Assembly (NCBI GenBank): GCA_021904315.1
Contig: CM038925.1
Span: 6,326,501-6,390,500 of the forward strand
Origin: Sphagnum magellanicum
Lineage: Eukaryota; Streptophyta; Sphagnopsida; Sphagnales; Sphagnaceae
Reading direction: 5' to 3'
DNA: 64,000 nt
The translations under genes were made by a program, and so were the position numbers. Below are positions 51,862-64,000 of the stretch, piece after piece. How positions within the stretch are numbered: position 1 is the stretch's first letter; each line of letters opens with the position of its first letter. The notes under the pieces are model-generated. The model was given only the letters and a program-made list of their open reading frames with translations. It did no database searches and was not told the DNA's origin.

Positions 51862-52872
51862 CTTCTGTACCAGCATTGGGCTGGTCAGTCATATACCCCC
51901 TGATATATCCATGGATATATGGCAAAACAAATACATACCCTACCTGACTCAAAACAAAATTTATCACCCTTTTCATTACCTTACTCTTTTCTTTTTCTTT
52001 TTTACTTACCCTTTATTTGCTCTACCTGGCTCCTACCTCTATAGTTGAGGTTTACCCTTGCCCAAGGGCGGGTCATTGTTTTGAAGCAAGTCATTGGTTT
52101 GAAGGGTGTATAAGCGAAAATCATCATATAGCATATATATGAATTTTCATATTTTGCAATGCATCTGATTATAATGGATTAGGGTGACTAATTGTTGAAT
52201 ATATCTTCTTTTGGTGCTTTATTTATGTTCATTACATTAATGACTTTGAACAAAATTCTTACCATATGTTCTCGGGACCCCTTTGGATTTTACTACCATC
52301 TATCATTATAGAAATGAATACTTTGACCAGCCCAACCTCTAGCTAGTCCCCATTGTAAGCTGTGAGTATCCAATTTGTCTTCAGCAACAAACTTCAAAAG
52401 ACTTTTTTGCTGAAGCTCACTGCAGATAATGTTGCCAAAATATCTGCCCAAATTGCAGTGACACTGGTTCCTTTGCTCACTTATGTTTCGAAATTAGGAC
52501 ACAGATTTGAACATTAGTACTCACCTTTCATGGAGAGATTCCCAATCTGGACTGAAACCTGCAAACAGTTTGTAACAGAACCATTACAGAACTGAATCTG
52601 AGCAATGTATGTAATAGTGGCTACTTGCTCACTGAGGCACAAATTCTGATCCTTCCCTGCTGTCTGACTTCATAAAACACCCAACAGCAGAAATATGTAA
52701 ACATGGGTGAGGCACAATTGCTCTGATGGAGTGAGTCAATCAAACTGACAGGAAGAGTGGATACCTCTTTGGGTTAGCACTTAGCACCAGTGTTGGGCAG
52801 GTGTAAAGACTGAACCCCCTATACAGACTTATCTTTGGTATCCAGAAACTGACCAGGCTGGTATTAGAGAAT

Positions 52873-53021
52873 CTCCAGCGGTGCTCAGTATGTGATCCTG
52901 CAAAAATATTTTTCACATTCAAGTTTTAGTTATCTACTTATTTCCAACCCCATCAATAAAACTAAAATTGGGACTACAAATAGGTGGGAGATTACTAATA
53001 GCAACCCACTTGGACCAATCA
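52873..53021 (+). repeat. Dispersed repeat, copy 2 (partner at 24,897)
   Basis: Direct-orientation copy of 24,897-25,028 with a small internal insertion; it starts CTCCAGCGGTGCTCAGTATG and ends CACTTGGACCAATCA. Confidence 0.85.
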
Positions 53022-56000
53022 AAAACAGGAAGCAGTCAATAAATGTGGTTTGACTCGAATTATTAGACTCTTCCAAGGCCCTGGAAGCAGTGCACTTTTC
53101 AGGGTCATACTAGTCTTGGAGGAGCCCTGGAAGCTGTGCAATTTTCAAGGTCACATTAGTCTTCAAGTGGATCCACTGGACATGACTCCTACACATCCAA
53201 GATTTCCAGTACAGGGCCACCACATACCCGGCAATGGTGGAGATGCTCTCTAACCTTGCCGTAATTCTCTTATCATACTCTATTACCCCCACATGATGAT
53301 TTGATAAGACACCATTCATACTCAGCTTGCTTGGGACATGTTCGAAGATAAAGGTTGAGACAAGTAATACCCCTTCTCATCAATGGGTGGGAAGCAATAT
53401 TAACATATAACTTATGGTTCCGAAAACTAATGTTTCATATCTCCTTTTGGTTTCGAGTTATTTAATGGGCAAGCAAAGTGGGAGGCTTGGATTTTATTTG
53501 TAGCTGAGAAGTGAGTTGGAAGATGGCTTTTTGTTTTGTACTTTTGGTACTGGCTGCATTTAAGACCCTTGGCTACTTTAATGTCTTCCTGTTAGTTGCA
53601 TTGATGACCCTTGATATTGGATTGTGGTAGGTACATTGAGAAAACTCAGACTGAAACACCAGAAATTCATCAGATGTTCATCAATTTCTATGTATGTATT
53701 CAAGAAATGTTGGACAATAGTTTCTCCATTGTTTTCAAAGATATCAACAACTAAACCAAATTTAATACAATTTGTATGAAAAAGAATATCGTTCATTTCA
53801 CATTATTTGCAAGTGTTGTGTGTCAAGAGGGTTGGATGAAAGTACTCTTACGTGCAATTGGAGCTTAAATGCATAAGATTTGCAAATTTTCAAAACATAT
53901 CAAATAAAGACTAGATTGTATCAATATTGAAGCTCTACATTGTATAGGGTGGCATTAAGAGGTTCAATATAGATGGCTGGAATGCATGGGACATAGAGAG
54001 AATGATTATCAAGATGAAAAGATGAAAAGTCATATAGGTTTCAATATTGTTGATTAGCCTCCAGATGTTAAACACATTCAAAAAATTAATGTTGATTGTC
54101 TTCTATGTTAAAGACCAAATACGCAGATATCTATGCAAGTTGTAACTCATGCATAAGTTAAAATCCAAGGTTCAACAAACATGACAACATTGACATCAAA
54201 CAATGGATGTACAACAAAAGTGAGGATGTGCAAAATTAGACTATTTGACAAAGTTCAAAATTTGGCCACTTCAACATTCAAATGTGCCATTAATTCAAAG
54301 TTAAGTTGTTTGGGTGAAAGCATGATTGAGTGCACCAAAGTATCGTCCCAAATAACAATTTTTCATATTCTTTTAACAAAGTACTCCACACCAAGATGAT
54401 ATAAAAATCTAATGAAATTTGAATGATAAAATCACAATTTACATGAAATCAACCTTTTAACTCTAAAAATATTTTAGATTTAGATATTATCACATTATAT
54501 TTTGACCATAACACCGAAAGTCTTGACAAACAACTTAATGCAACACATGGTGTTAATATCACCAAACTTTGATTTTTTGAAAAAAATGAAAAACATTCAC
54601 CATCTAAGGCATCTATGTGTATCTAAACATGTAAAAGTTGGGGTTTTGCAACATCATAGTAGTTTGAGATAATTCATTAAAAAAAAAATTAAAATTAAAA
54701 TTGTCCATTGAAGAAGTACATAAAAGGTCGATGTTTTGAATTAAATGTTTGAAGATAAAATGTTCCTACAACTATCCTTGAGGGAAATATGTTGTCAATT
54801 TTTTGAAAAATTCGAATCCATTATTTGAAATGAATATTTTCAATTAGAAGCATAAGGGACTAATTTTTTCAAAAACTTCATGTCTTTTGACACTTATACC
54901 AAACTAGTTCAAAATTTGACATGCCATATGTCATAATCTTAAGAAATCATGTTTAAAAATTAACTTTGGATTCATTGAAATTAGGTGCATAAATACAATG
55001 GACAATTTAATAACTTGAAAAGCTTTTGATAAACTTGATTGAAAGCTCCAAATTAAGTATTCATTTAAGTGAATCAATGAAAATTTCATTGGAAATCCAT
55101 GTCAATGTGGTGATAAATAAGGTTAAACCTTAGCACATGCTTTTAACATCCTAATCATTTAATTTGAAAGCAAAGTCACATTGGTATCAATGCCCTTTTA
55201 GGACTGCAAGTATGTCTAGAAATTGTACATATTCAATCGTGCTTCACCCATCTGCAAGTATCCACATTTCTAAGCTAACATGAAAGCCCACTATACTACA
55301 AAATGCTACAACATCAAATTGATCCTTGCTACTTCCCACAAAATTGACAAACTGCAAGATGCACCCACAAGATAAAACTTCTAGAAAGCCCATCGTCCAA
55401 CCAAGAAAAAATTATAGTCCAAGCCCCCTAGTCTCCAACTTATCTTTCATGATTAGTTTGATTCATCTGCATTGGATGAAAAGGAAAACAAGAATGTGCA
55501 AAACTTCCTCTTTCTTGTCTTCACGTTAGTAATTACTTTTGGAAGCAAGCCTTCAAGGACACCATTTGCATCCACCTCAATCAACCTTGGAGATTTAACA
55601 ACCAATTTCAAGTTGTAGTGATCATGCCATTACAAATGTAAATTACAAAACATCAAGAAAGTACCCAAACATCCCAATTACTTAATATGATTAAAGCACA
55701 TGTGTAGGGACTATTCCCTCTAGAGTACAATTTGAAAGCAACCAACAAGACTACACTTAGGTAGTTGTTTTTACAATTGACCTGGACATTGGGTTGTGGC
55801 TTGGATATTTCATCAATGATATCTATCACCGTGAATCCAATACTTGTGCATCATTCAAGGTCAAAACCTACACCACACTAAGGTCACCCACCATCTGAGA
55901 CATTTGCATGTGGAATCACAAGCACCACAAATGGTATGTACAACCACAAGAAGCAACAATTATGTTTCAGCAATGAAACATGTGATTGCAAACAAGGCTG

Positions 56001-56040
56001 CCATGGTGTGATAGTTAGAGTCACAGCCTCCAATGTTGTG
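53022..56040. other. AT-rich stretch without a gene
   Basis: Only short frames with no recognisable motif; probably old repeat-derived DNA. Confidence 0.5.
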
Positions 56041-56044
56041 CACC

Positions 56045-57170
56045 TTAAATGTGAGGGATGGGTTTAGAGATAGAAAAGATAAGGTTATTGCCATTTCCAT
56101 TTACAGAATAGTTCACCAAGGTTGCATGGCATTTTACGGGTTGCTCCAAAATCTGTGTTTTTGATGAAATGTGTGAGTCAAGATTATGGTACTTGGACAA
56201 TAGTCCAAAGTACTCCTTTTCCTCAGCTGCAAGAATCTTAGCCTGCACTACAAGTTCTCGGGCATGCTCAAGGCATGTTTCAATCCTTCCATACTCAGCT
56301 TCTGCAACATGAGACTCTGCTCCAGCAGTTATACCTAGCTCATTTTGCATGGTTGGTACAATGTCACCATCCCCCAACTCTAGAGCACCTTGGAGAACAG
56401 TAAGGGCAGAATCTCCAATTTTTCCAATTGCTTACTATTTCCCTCGCAGCCCATGGATTCTTGCAAATTTTCTTCGCAAGCCTTGACCTTTGCACCTTGA
56501 AGCTTGATTTTCATAGAAAGTATGTCTTTGTGTGCCTCCAATTCATTTACCTTTCTCTTGACCTTTGTAACCAACTCTGCCTGAGCATCCAGAAGTTGAG
56601 TAACATTAAAGTGCTTAGGAGGTGCATTGGGAGGCTGAGATTTAGATGGGTTGATCCCAATTTGAGCAGGGACCTCAAATTGTACTTTCAGTGATTGTGT
56701 TTTTCTCTTGTTGCATGTTAACCTCAATTGCAATCAAAAGAGCAGAAACATATTTCTTCTTGTTCCCATTAGTAGCTGTAGACTTTACTTTGTGCCCTCT
56801 TGCCCCCATAGACTAAACTTGTTCTGCAAACCTAGTCGAGCTAACTGTAAATCCTTCCCTTTCAGCAAGTATGCCACAAGCAAAACATACTGCAATGGAA
56901 TTGTTGGTCATTTCTGGTTTTTGGTAAACCAAGGGGTAGAGATCTTGGATTCTACCTAGTAAACCTGCATCAGTACAAGTTTCAACCTTGAAGCCATTAT
57001 TACCTTTGTTCTTGCCCCACAATGCCTCATAGTCCTCAATAGAAGCATGGGCGTCTTCCAACTCGTTTCTGATGTCCAATTCCTTCATTACACAGGCCAA
57101 ATATTGCCTCAAGCCAGTTTGTAATCCCTTCAACCAGCTCCTTAGCCATCTCTCTTAATCACAAATACCA
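56045..57170 (-). pseudogene. Decayed or intron-bearing coding region, coiled-coil-like
   Basis: Reading from 57,170 downwards, protein-like pieces follow in order: MAKELVEGITNWLEAIFG at the top, an acidic helical part (ELEDAHASIEDYEALWG), an FACGILAEREGF segment, a Lys/Glu-rich coiled-coil-like middle and a helical end (EYGRIETCLEHARELVVQAK). They lie in different frames, and no convincing splice sites join them. I do not recognise the family; it could be an old mobile-element protein or a decayed host gene. Given the doubt I treat it as a broken fossil. Confidence 0.4.
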
Positions 57171-57507
57171 AATCTCCAATCCACAATGTAAATTCTGCAC
57201 AACACCCCCAAGTCTGTTCAGCTTTGTCAGAACTTTTAGCTCCCTCTCCACTTCCCAAAAAAATAATTTATTTACACTCTTTCACAACTAAATGCAGCTC
57301 AATTTTATCACAATATTTTCAAGCTCCCTTCAAATTTTTAGCTACGCCACAAAATCTGGAGTTCTGCCACAACTTCCAACTCTCTCTGCATTCCTAGTTC
57401 AAGCACTCACTAGACATTACTGCTGGTTCTACCAATTTTTTATTTTGTAACCCTAATAACAATGCCATAATATGAAGGAATCTTAAACTTTTTAACTTTC
57501 ATATTAT

Positions 57508-57516
57508 GTTTATATA
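57508..57516 (+). promoter_or_regulatory. Likely TATA box of the eIF1A gene
   Basis: TTTATATAG lies about 275 bp upstream of the eIF1A start codon, a plausible spacing for a TATA box followed by a 5' UTR of about 250 bp. No other TATA-like site fits better nearby. Confidence 0.5.
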
Positions 57517-57789
57517 GCCAGATTTGGCTAAACTGTATTATTGGATGATCGCCAATTCAGCTACATCGCAACTGTGGGAAAAGAAAACCCTGGTTCAAAG
57601 AGCTGTTGTGGCACGCGCGGAGAGGTGAGCTTCGTGCACACTGTACGTCGACAACCATCGCACGCGCTCTCCTTCAGTCTTCAAGGTTTTTTTTTTCTGC
57701 CGCCTTCGGTCTCTTATAAGTCTTCTTCGTCTCCACTTCTGCTCTTCTGTCTCGTGATCGTCAAGTCGGGTTTTGTTATTCATTCAGAG

Positions 57790-58227
57790 ATGCCGAAGAA
57801 CAAGGGGAAGGGAGGAAAAAACAGGAAGAGGGGGAAGAACGAAGCAGAGGACGAGAAACGCGAGCTCGTGTTCAAGGAAGATGGGCAGGAGTACGCGCAG
57901 GTTCTGCGCATGCTGGGTAACGGCAGGTGCGAGGCTCTTTGCATCGACGGGACCAAGAGGCTGTGCCACATCCGCGGTAAAATGCACAAGAAGGTGTGGA
58001 TTGCGTCGGGAGATATCATCTTGGTCGGGTTGCGAGACTACCAAGACGATAAGGCCGACGTGATTCTCAAGTACCAGCCCGATGAAGCCCGTCTGCTCAA
58101 GGCTTATGGAGAACTGCCCGAGAACGTGCGTCTCAACGAGGGTATAGCCGGGGGTATGGACGAGGAGGAAGACGGCGGCGGTGATGATTACATCGAGTTT
58201 GAGGACGAGGACATCGACAGGATTTGA
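57790..58227 (+). CDS. EIF1A: Translation initiation factor eIF1A, intronless CDS
   Basis: 145 residues, the usual plant length. eIF1A binds the 40S A site, promotes scanning and start-codon selection and contacts eIF5B. The basic N-terminal tail ([17 protein letters not shown]) is followed by the OB fold ([60 protein letters not shown]). The acidic tail ends DEDIDRI, the eIF5B-binding type. The frame stays open upstream to 57,541, but homology fixes the start at 57,790. G+C is higher than in the surroundings, as in many conserved plant genes. Confidence 0.98.
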   Translation: MPKNKGKGGKNRKRGKNEAEDEKRELVFKEDGQEYAQVLRMLGNGRCEALCIDGTKRLCHIRGKMHKKVWIASGDIILVGLRDYQDDKADVILKYQPDEARLLKAYGELPENVRLNEGIAGGMDEEEDGGGDDYIEFEDEDIDRI

Positions 58228-59197
58228 AGGATTGTGGCAGAAGAAGTTCAATTTAGGCATAGATTTCAGCAAATTTGCCATTCCAGGGACAGAATCAACC
58301 GACAATTGTTGCTGACAATTGAATTCGGTTCGTTGCAATTTTCTTTTGGTTAATCGGTAGACCATTCGAAGATCTTCTGTCGGATATACTAACGTCTTCT
58401 CTACGCCGTTCAAAGATGTGTAATGACCTAGCTATCGGATTGTTAGGGTTTACAATTTAGACAAGAAGAGTTTGAGGCTTTGAAGGGAAGGGACCCATCT
58501 TCGCTTGGAAGCCGGTTGAAAACTCAGGGTTGGGGTAATTAGGGTTAAGGTCTTCTTTGTTTAAACCTCAAGCAAGACCTTCAATAGCACAAAAGGTATA
58601 TATTTTGTAAGGTCTGTAATGTGATGTTGTTGAAAGTGGGAGCTTGAAGGTAGGTTGCTGAAACAGGAATTCAAAGAAACTGCATCTTGTGAATGTATCA
58701 GGGCTAGATAATTTAAAGATTGTTTTGGTTGAACCTTGCTGGAATATGAAATGTGGACCCTTGTCATTGCTGTTTGGACCATGATTTCTGTTTCCTGATT
58801 TGTGCACTGCTGTTTCCTGTTTGCTGGCTGGGGTTCATGACTGATATAGGGCTCAATTTATGAGGAAGAATGTTGCAAGTTTTTGGTGAGGTGTATGGTA
58901 TGAATTGCCACTAGACATTTGGTTGCACTGGAAGTGACACTACATCTGTTTCATTACTTTACATGTTTTGGGAGAGTTTCGCTCTGAAAACACATTGGTG
59001 TTTCCCAATTGATTTTGGTCACCATGATCCTCTATTGTTTCCAATTGTCATGGATTTTATGGCATGCTACTTTCTGTAGTATTAACTATGTATTCATCGC
59101 TTCTTTATAGGCTACAAATACACACATTAAACAATGAGTTTGAGAACCTGACTTTCATCCTTTGTTTCCTACATGTAAAACAGAGCTTGAATGAATC

Positions 59198-59392
59198 TCA
59201 TTTCTTCTCACTGCTCACAATCTTTAATCTTCCTTGGCGTTGACACTTCAACATTTCCAGTCGCTTTTTAGCTTTCTTTTGAAATTCAGCTCTTTCCCTT
59301 GCAATAGAATGCAGACACCCATCCTGTTCTTCCACACCACATCTTGAAGTATCTACCATATGGTAAATCCTCTTACCATATCTTCTTCCCAT
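59198..59392 (-). pseudogene. Coding-like remnant, basic helical, unrecognised
   Basis: Minus-strand frame of 64 residues starting MGRRYGKRIYH and ending in a basic helical part (ERAEFQKKAKKRLEMLKCQ). The composition resembles a real protein end. There is no neighbour, motif or splice context to confirm it. Confidence 0.25.
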
Positions 59393-59554
59393 GGAGTTCT
59401 TTCAACTAGTTCTGCAACAATCTCTCCCCCACCTTTGAAAACTTGGGATACTGAAAACTGAACCTTGCAATGAAAAATGCGAAAACTGAATTGTACTGGG
59501 TTTATGCACAACATAACAGCTCTCCAGGACTTTTCTTCATTCTCTATAATGCAG

Positions 59555-59713
59555 GTGCTTACTGCTAGGCAGAAGAAGATGGATGTTCTTACGACTCATA
59601 GATCGGATCTGGGGGCATCACAGCACTTCTTTGAAAAACTTGCTGACAATTCTTCAAAGTGCATCAATGAAAACATTATAAGCATTCTGTTTCAGGGACT
59701 TATAGAAGAATGA
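59555..59713 (+). pseudogene. Possible orphan terminal exon, unrecognised
   Basis: After a good acceptor (CTATAATGCAG) an open frame reads VLTARQKKMDVLTTHRSDLG and continues to a TGA at 59,713. It is protein-like but I find no upstream exon. Confidence 0.25.
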
Positions 59714-60209
59714 GCAATTTGTTTTCCTTTGAATTTGGAGGTCCCTTGCAAGGTAGAATATTTGCCAGGCATCTTACACAGTGGAAGAATTCTTATGATA
59801 TGCGTAAGGTTGGTGCTCTGATTTTTTGAAGGATGAAAATCTGATGAAAGTTAGATGAAATCTGTTCACATGAATGAAAAAAATTGCCTGTTCATTATCC
59901 CGGATAATAGCAGCAACCCTGGAGGCTCTTTCCAGGATTTTTTCTACTGCCCGAGAACTCGGACCGAAAAACTTAGAAGAGCCTCTAGGGCCTGCAATTA
60001 TGAATTAAACTTGATGCAGAAATAATTTTACCTGACCAAACTGAATAAGGGTAGGACAAATCCATCTGTCGGATGAAACTGGATGAATCTGGATGAATCT
60101 CTAGCTGCCAAATTACCTAAGACCTAAACCCACAAAGCTGTTTCTTACAAAGAAGAACTCGTGCTCCCATGCGTAGCAATCTGCCATCGCCGCAGTTCTC
60201 TTTTGCACC

Positions 60210-63200
60210 ATGCTCGCCTGTGCAGGCTCCGAGGAGCTTCACGCAGGTTTGTTAGCTGCACATCCGCGTCCTCGTCGTGGCCTGCCTCACTCTTTTACGC
60301 ATCATTCTACCATTTTCTTCATTCCTGGCGACAAAAGAAATCGAAGGTGCAGTAGTGTGCGAGCTAGCTTTAAACGACTACACTTCCAGTCTGGGCCTGA
60401 TTGTAACTGTCGCCGCTGCGGCTTTTTTCCTCTCAATCTCCATTTTTCTCCGTTTGAAGAGAATTCCGTACGTGGGATTCGAGTGGTTGCGGGGGCGTCC
60501 TCGTGGCGAGAAGCGTGGAAGCTCAGCGATGGGAATTCGCCTAATCATTGGAGATTGCGGAGAGGGGAGCGGCCGCCACTTTCCGATGAGGGTGCCCGTC
60601 GGGTGATCAAAGAGAGAGAACAGTATGAGCGGCTTTTGAGGAAGTCCAAGGGACCTGAAGCAAGCACTGGCCAGAAATGGATTCGCAGGTCCCCTGAAGA
60701 AATGGAGGAGTTTCTGGCAGATGGGAAGTGGCAGTGGCGATGGCGCCGGCGCTACAACCGCATCGTGGAAGATGCGATTTCTACAGTGCGGCAGCTTGCA
60801 CAATTGCCTCGAGAATCTATTAACATGCGCCAGGTACTTGGTTTCGTAAACCCTAAACCCAGTGTCAATTGCTCTCCTGTTCTCGGAGCTGTAAGATACC
60901 AGAGTCTGTACATTTCTACTTGGGGGCCTTCTTATCTCCAAATCAATCACCAACGGCTCTGGCCCAGGGTTTAGGCTACCAAACCCTTAAGCTTAAAGGA
61001 TTTAGGTTGTCAGAACTTTCAACTGTTTTCCTGCAAGACTAATGAGGAGTTTTGTCTCCTGCAACTTTTTCCTTGTAAAGGTTTCCAAGCCATCATTCTA
61101 TAGTTTGCTTGCTCTGGACTGCATGCATTTTGCATTGTTTGCCAACTTCTTTCAAAACCTGAATTTTAGGGTTCATTGGTCTTGGAAATCAACTCTTCCT
61201 GGAAGCCTTGTTCTTTATTCCCACGTCAGCAGCTCCTTCCATCATCCTCTCATCTTACAAGTTTGCAATGTTTGGGGTCTTTGATAATGAAAGACCCTTT
61301 TTGGACATTTCCAACCTTCAGCACTTTGAATGTCTTGGAGGTAAGTAGTTGTTGGGCACAAACATTTCAGTTCAGTCCTTGAGCCCCAAAGCCCCCCCTT
61401 TTCAGCCCTTTTTTTTGCCCATTTTTCAGCCTTTTCTTTTTGGCCTACCTTGTAGGTAATGAAGCCATTCATCAACAAGCTTTCATTCCGGGATATGTGT
61501 GTGGTTCTGAAAGAGCAACGCGGATGGCGTCAAGCCTATGACTTCTTTGAATGGATGAAGCTGCAATTGCCATACACTCCTAGTGTGATTGCCTACACTA
61601 TTCTTCTCAGAACATATGGCCAGGCTGGAAAATTCAATCTTGCAGAAGAAGCACTCTCTGAGATGCTTGAGGCTGGAGTGGAGCCAGATGAGGTGACAGG
61701 TGGGGTCATGATAGATGCTTATGCAAGGTGGCAACACTTTGATGACATGCTTGAGTTTTATGAGGCAATGCGACAGAGGAGGTTGATACCATCAGTCCCA
61801 GTTTTCAAAACCCTGATTGCATCACTCTACAAAGCAGAAAGATTTGCAGATGCAATTCTCTTGTGGGAGGATTTACTTGAGGAAAAGTTGGAACTCAGTG
61901 CTATGGTATGTATCTTAATGTTCAATGTATTCCGGAAGGAAGGACGGTTTGAAGAGGCTCTGCAGGTGTTTCAGATGATGCAAGCAGCTGGACATCAGCC
62001 TGATGAAATCATGTATAACATGGCAATTTCTCTGTTTGGGAAGCTCAGCAGGTATAATCCTTGTTTTGGTCCTATCAGACTGGGACAAGGAGCCTTGGCT
62101 CACGCCACTGTCCCAGCACTCCTAATCCTGATAAATGTTGATATGTCTTCTTGCTACATCTGCACATTTAGCTCCAACAGCTAAAGCCTCACAGCTGGAT
62201 GTGTTGCAACAGGTTTTCAGATGCAGTGGCCACATTCCAAGCAATGAAGGTTCAGGGCATTATCCCAAACAAATATGTATATACAACGATGATGAATGTA
62301 TGTTCAAGAGCTGGTGACTATGCAAATGCTGCAGAAGTTTTTGCTGAGATGCAGCGAAATGGGTGCTTGCCAGATGAAGTTGTGTACTGTACTGTTATTA
62401 ACCTCTATGGAAAAGCAGGGTTGTATGACGAAGCAGAGAAGGTTTTTAAAGAGATGGCTGACTCTAAACTTCTCTCAAATGAGAAGACTTACACAGTCAT
62501 GGCTAATGTAAGGGCAAAAGCTGGTCATTACAAGGAAGCTGTGAAGCTTTTTGAAAAAATGGGAGAAAAGGGACTGACCATGTCTCTAGTTTCATGGAAG
62601 ACTCTTCTTCACTGTTATGTCATGGAGGGGGATGTTGTTCTTGCCTCCAAAGTGTTCCATGATATTATTGAAGCAGGTGCTGGTGATGCAGTTGCATATG
62701 GGAACATGATGAACATGTATGCAAACTTAGGGTTGGTTCCTGAAGCCCAGGGCTTGCACTCCCAAATGCGAGAGGCAGGTGTGGTTCCCGATGAAAAATT
62801 TTATGGATCATTAGTCAAACTATACTGCAATGCTAGTCTTGTCAAAGAAGCAAAGATGGTAGTTGAAGAAATGGAGCAGGAGGGCTTTGTACCTGACCAA
62901 ATTATCAATACAACCTTGATGCAGGCAAGAGCATTTTCCAGAGTTTTTAAGCCTGCTATGTTTTTCTGGGATCTCATGTTGGCAATCTTCCCAACATGCT
63001 TCTCAGCTCAGTGTCATGGCTTTCATTTCTTGCAGGCATATGGACGAGTTGGAAGATTGCAAGAGGCCGAGATGCTATTCAAAAGCATGAAGAATGCAGA
63101 TGGAGTGGCAATCAGTACCATGCTAACTTTGTATGAAGGGGCAGGCAAAAATATGGAAGCACTCACTTTGAAGCAGAATCTCCTGGACCAGGCAATGCAA

Positions 63201-63949
63201 ATTGATAGTCGAACACTCAATCAGCTTATAACTAAGCATGTGAAAGCAGGTTTGTTTTGCACTCTATGATTAACAAGAGCATCACAAAGTCTTATTGAAA
63301 GGGTTATGGAAACCAGCTTGTCCTACTCTACAACACCCCATGGCAAGAAATGTAATGACTTCCAAAGATATATTTGGCTAAGCTCAGAGGGATGCATTAA
63401 CTGGGAGCTAAACCTTTGCTAGAACTAGTTCCATCCCATGTGCCTAAGATGTAGTATATTGAAGCAAAGGGATTGCTACATCTCTAGGAATTTAGATACA
63501 TTGTTTGCAAATGTGAACACCACATTACGAAGAAAAAATTGGCAATGGTTACCCTCTTCCAAGCAAGGAGAATAGTAAAACAACTGCCAACAGCACAAGG
63601 TGTTGCAGTCTGGCTAATAAGGTTATATTTCCAGGTGAATTTGAAGAAGCTGAGAGCCTATATGAGTGCATTGGTCACAGAAGTGAAATTCTTGAGGATG
63701 GGACAGCAGCTCTCATGATCAGCTTATATGGCCAGAAAGGGCAGTATGAGAAAGCAAAAGAACTGTTCTTATCCCTGTGGCAAAGGAGTGCACCTCAAAG
63801 CCTATATATTCACAACACTATGATTGGTGTCTGCATAAAATGCAAACAAATTGGGGACGCAGTACAGATCTTTGAGGACATGGAGAAGAGGGGGATGGCT
63901 TATGATGATGTGACTGTAAGCACCATGGTAAATGCCTATTCGAAAGCAG
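60210..63949 (+). CDS. EMB976: EMB976-like P-type PPR protein, 5' part (runs off right edge)
   Basis: Organelle RNA-binding protein of the pentatricopeptide family. Exons with closing phases: 60210-60833, 61456-62051, 62213-62924, 63036-63249, 63635-63949 and beyond. The N-terminus is basic and hydroxylated (SSVRASFKR), compatible with a chloroplast transit peptide; the exact start is not certain. The segments SLSDGN-like WKLSDGN, PLSDEGARRVIK, KWIRRSPEEM and MKPFINKLSFRDMCVVLKEQ match what I remember of Arabidopsis EMB976 (At5g27270), which is needed for embryo development. Many 35-residue PPR units follow (for example SVIAYTILLRTYGQAGKFNLA, YVYTTMMNVCSRAGDYANA, VVYCTVINLYGKAGLYDEA). The intron at 62925-63035 is of the GC-AG type. 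The C-terminal repeats lie outside the window. Confidence 0.92.
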
Positions 63950-64000
63950 GTGTGTCAGGAGCTAATCCCTCTCTCAACAAGCAATCTAAAACCTGTGGTA

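Larger units (their letters stand above)
58228..60160. other. Intergenic stretch, eIF1A 3' UTR and possible orphan exons
   Basis: The first few hundred bases are probably eIF1A 3' UTR. Further on there are two coding-like pieces, 59,198-59,392 on minus and 59,555-59,713 on plus, listed separately. Nothing else is supported. Confidence 0.45.

Noticed and set aside
57541-57789. N-terminal extension of the eIF1A frame
   Set aside because: The frame is open but reads Phe/Ser-rich sequence unlike any eIF1A. The family start [10 protein letters not shown] lies at 57,790, and a TATA-like box at 57,508 makes the upstream part 5' UTR.
62925-63035. 37 residues between PPR units as true coding sequence
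   Set aside because: The stretch interrupts a PPR unit and is bounded by a textbook GC-AG intron. It is treated as an intron, with retention kept as a possibility.
1-64000. tRNA or rRNA genes
   Set aside because: I saw no A/B-box plus cloverleaf pattern and no rRNA core sequence on reading both strands; a covariance search could still find one.

Overview
This window is nuclear DNA of a land plant. It holds a long-loop PIN auxin efflux carrier, an LRR receptor-like kinase, a P-type PPR protein of the EMB976 type and a plant-type eIF1A. The genes have many small exons in long introns, separated by AT-rich, repeat-laden DNA. The divergent PIN and the style of the repeats make me lean towards a fern or another non-flowering vascular plant with a large genome, but that is inference.

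Layout. 1-4,118 (+): 3' half of an LRR receptor-like kinase gene entering from the left edge. 5,984-9,574 (-): a three-exon gene for a 1,051-residue, low-complexity protein I do not recognise; it carries four copies of an LTPLF-x-PFK-like motif. 9,575-16,900: promoter region, microsatellites, a 51-bp minisatellite and a dispersed repeat. 16,911-about 24,720 (-): a gene of at least 16 small exons encoding a single-pass membrane protein of a conserved plant family. Most of its exons are too short to show as open frames, and I joined them from splice sites and reading phase. 25,000-39,500: AT-rich DNA with tandem repeats and two or more decayed protein-coding elements. 39,500-44,600: repeats and a possible minus-strand secreted-protein exon. 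45,585-49,306 (+): a complete six-exon PIN gene. 49,307-57,200: repeats and another decayed coding region on the minus strand. 57,790-58,227 (+): intronless eIF1A. 60,210-63,949 and beyond (+): the PPR gene, cut by the right edge, with one GC-AG intron.

The genes are ordinary, unlinked plant housekeeping and signalling genes; there is no operon-like logic. I found no convincing new multi-gene system. The points most worth a second look are the repeated motif in the unknown protein, the 111-nt GC-AG intron that can be read through in frame, an apparent two-base insertion in the membrane-protein gene, the 51-bp minisatellite open on both strands, and several repeat families present two or three times within the window.
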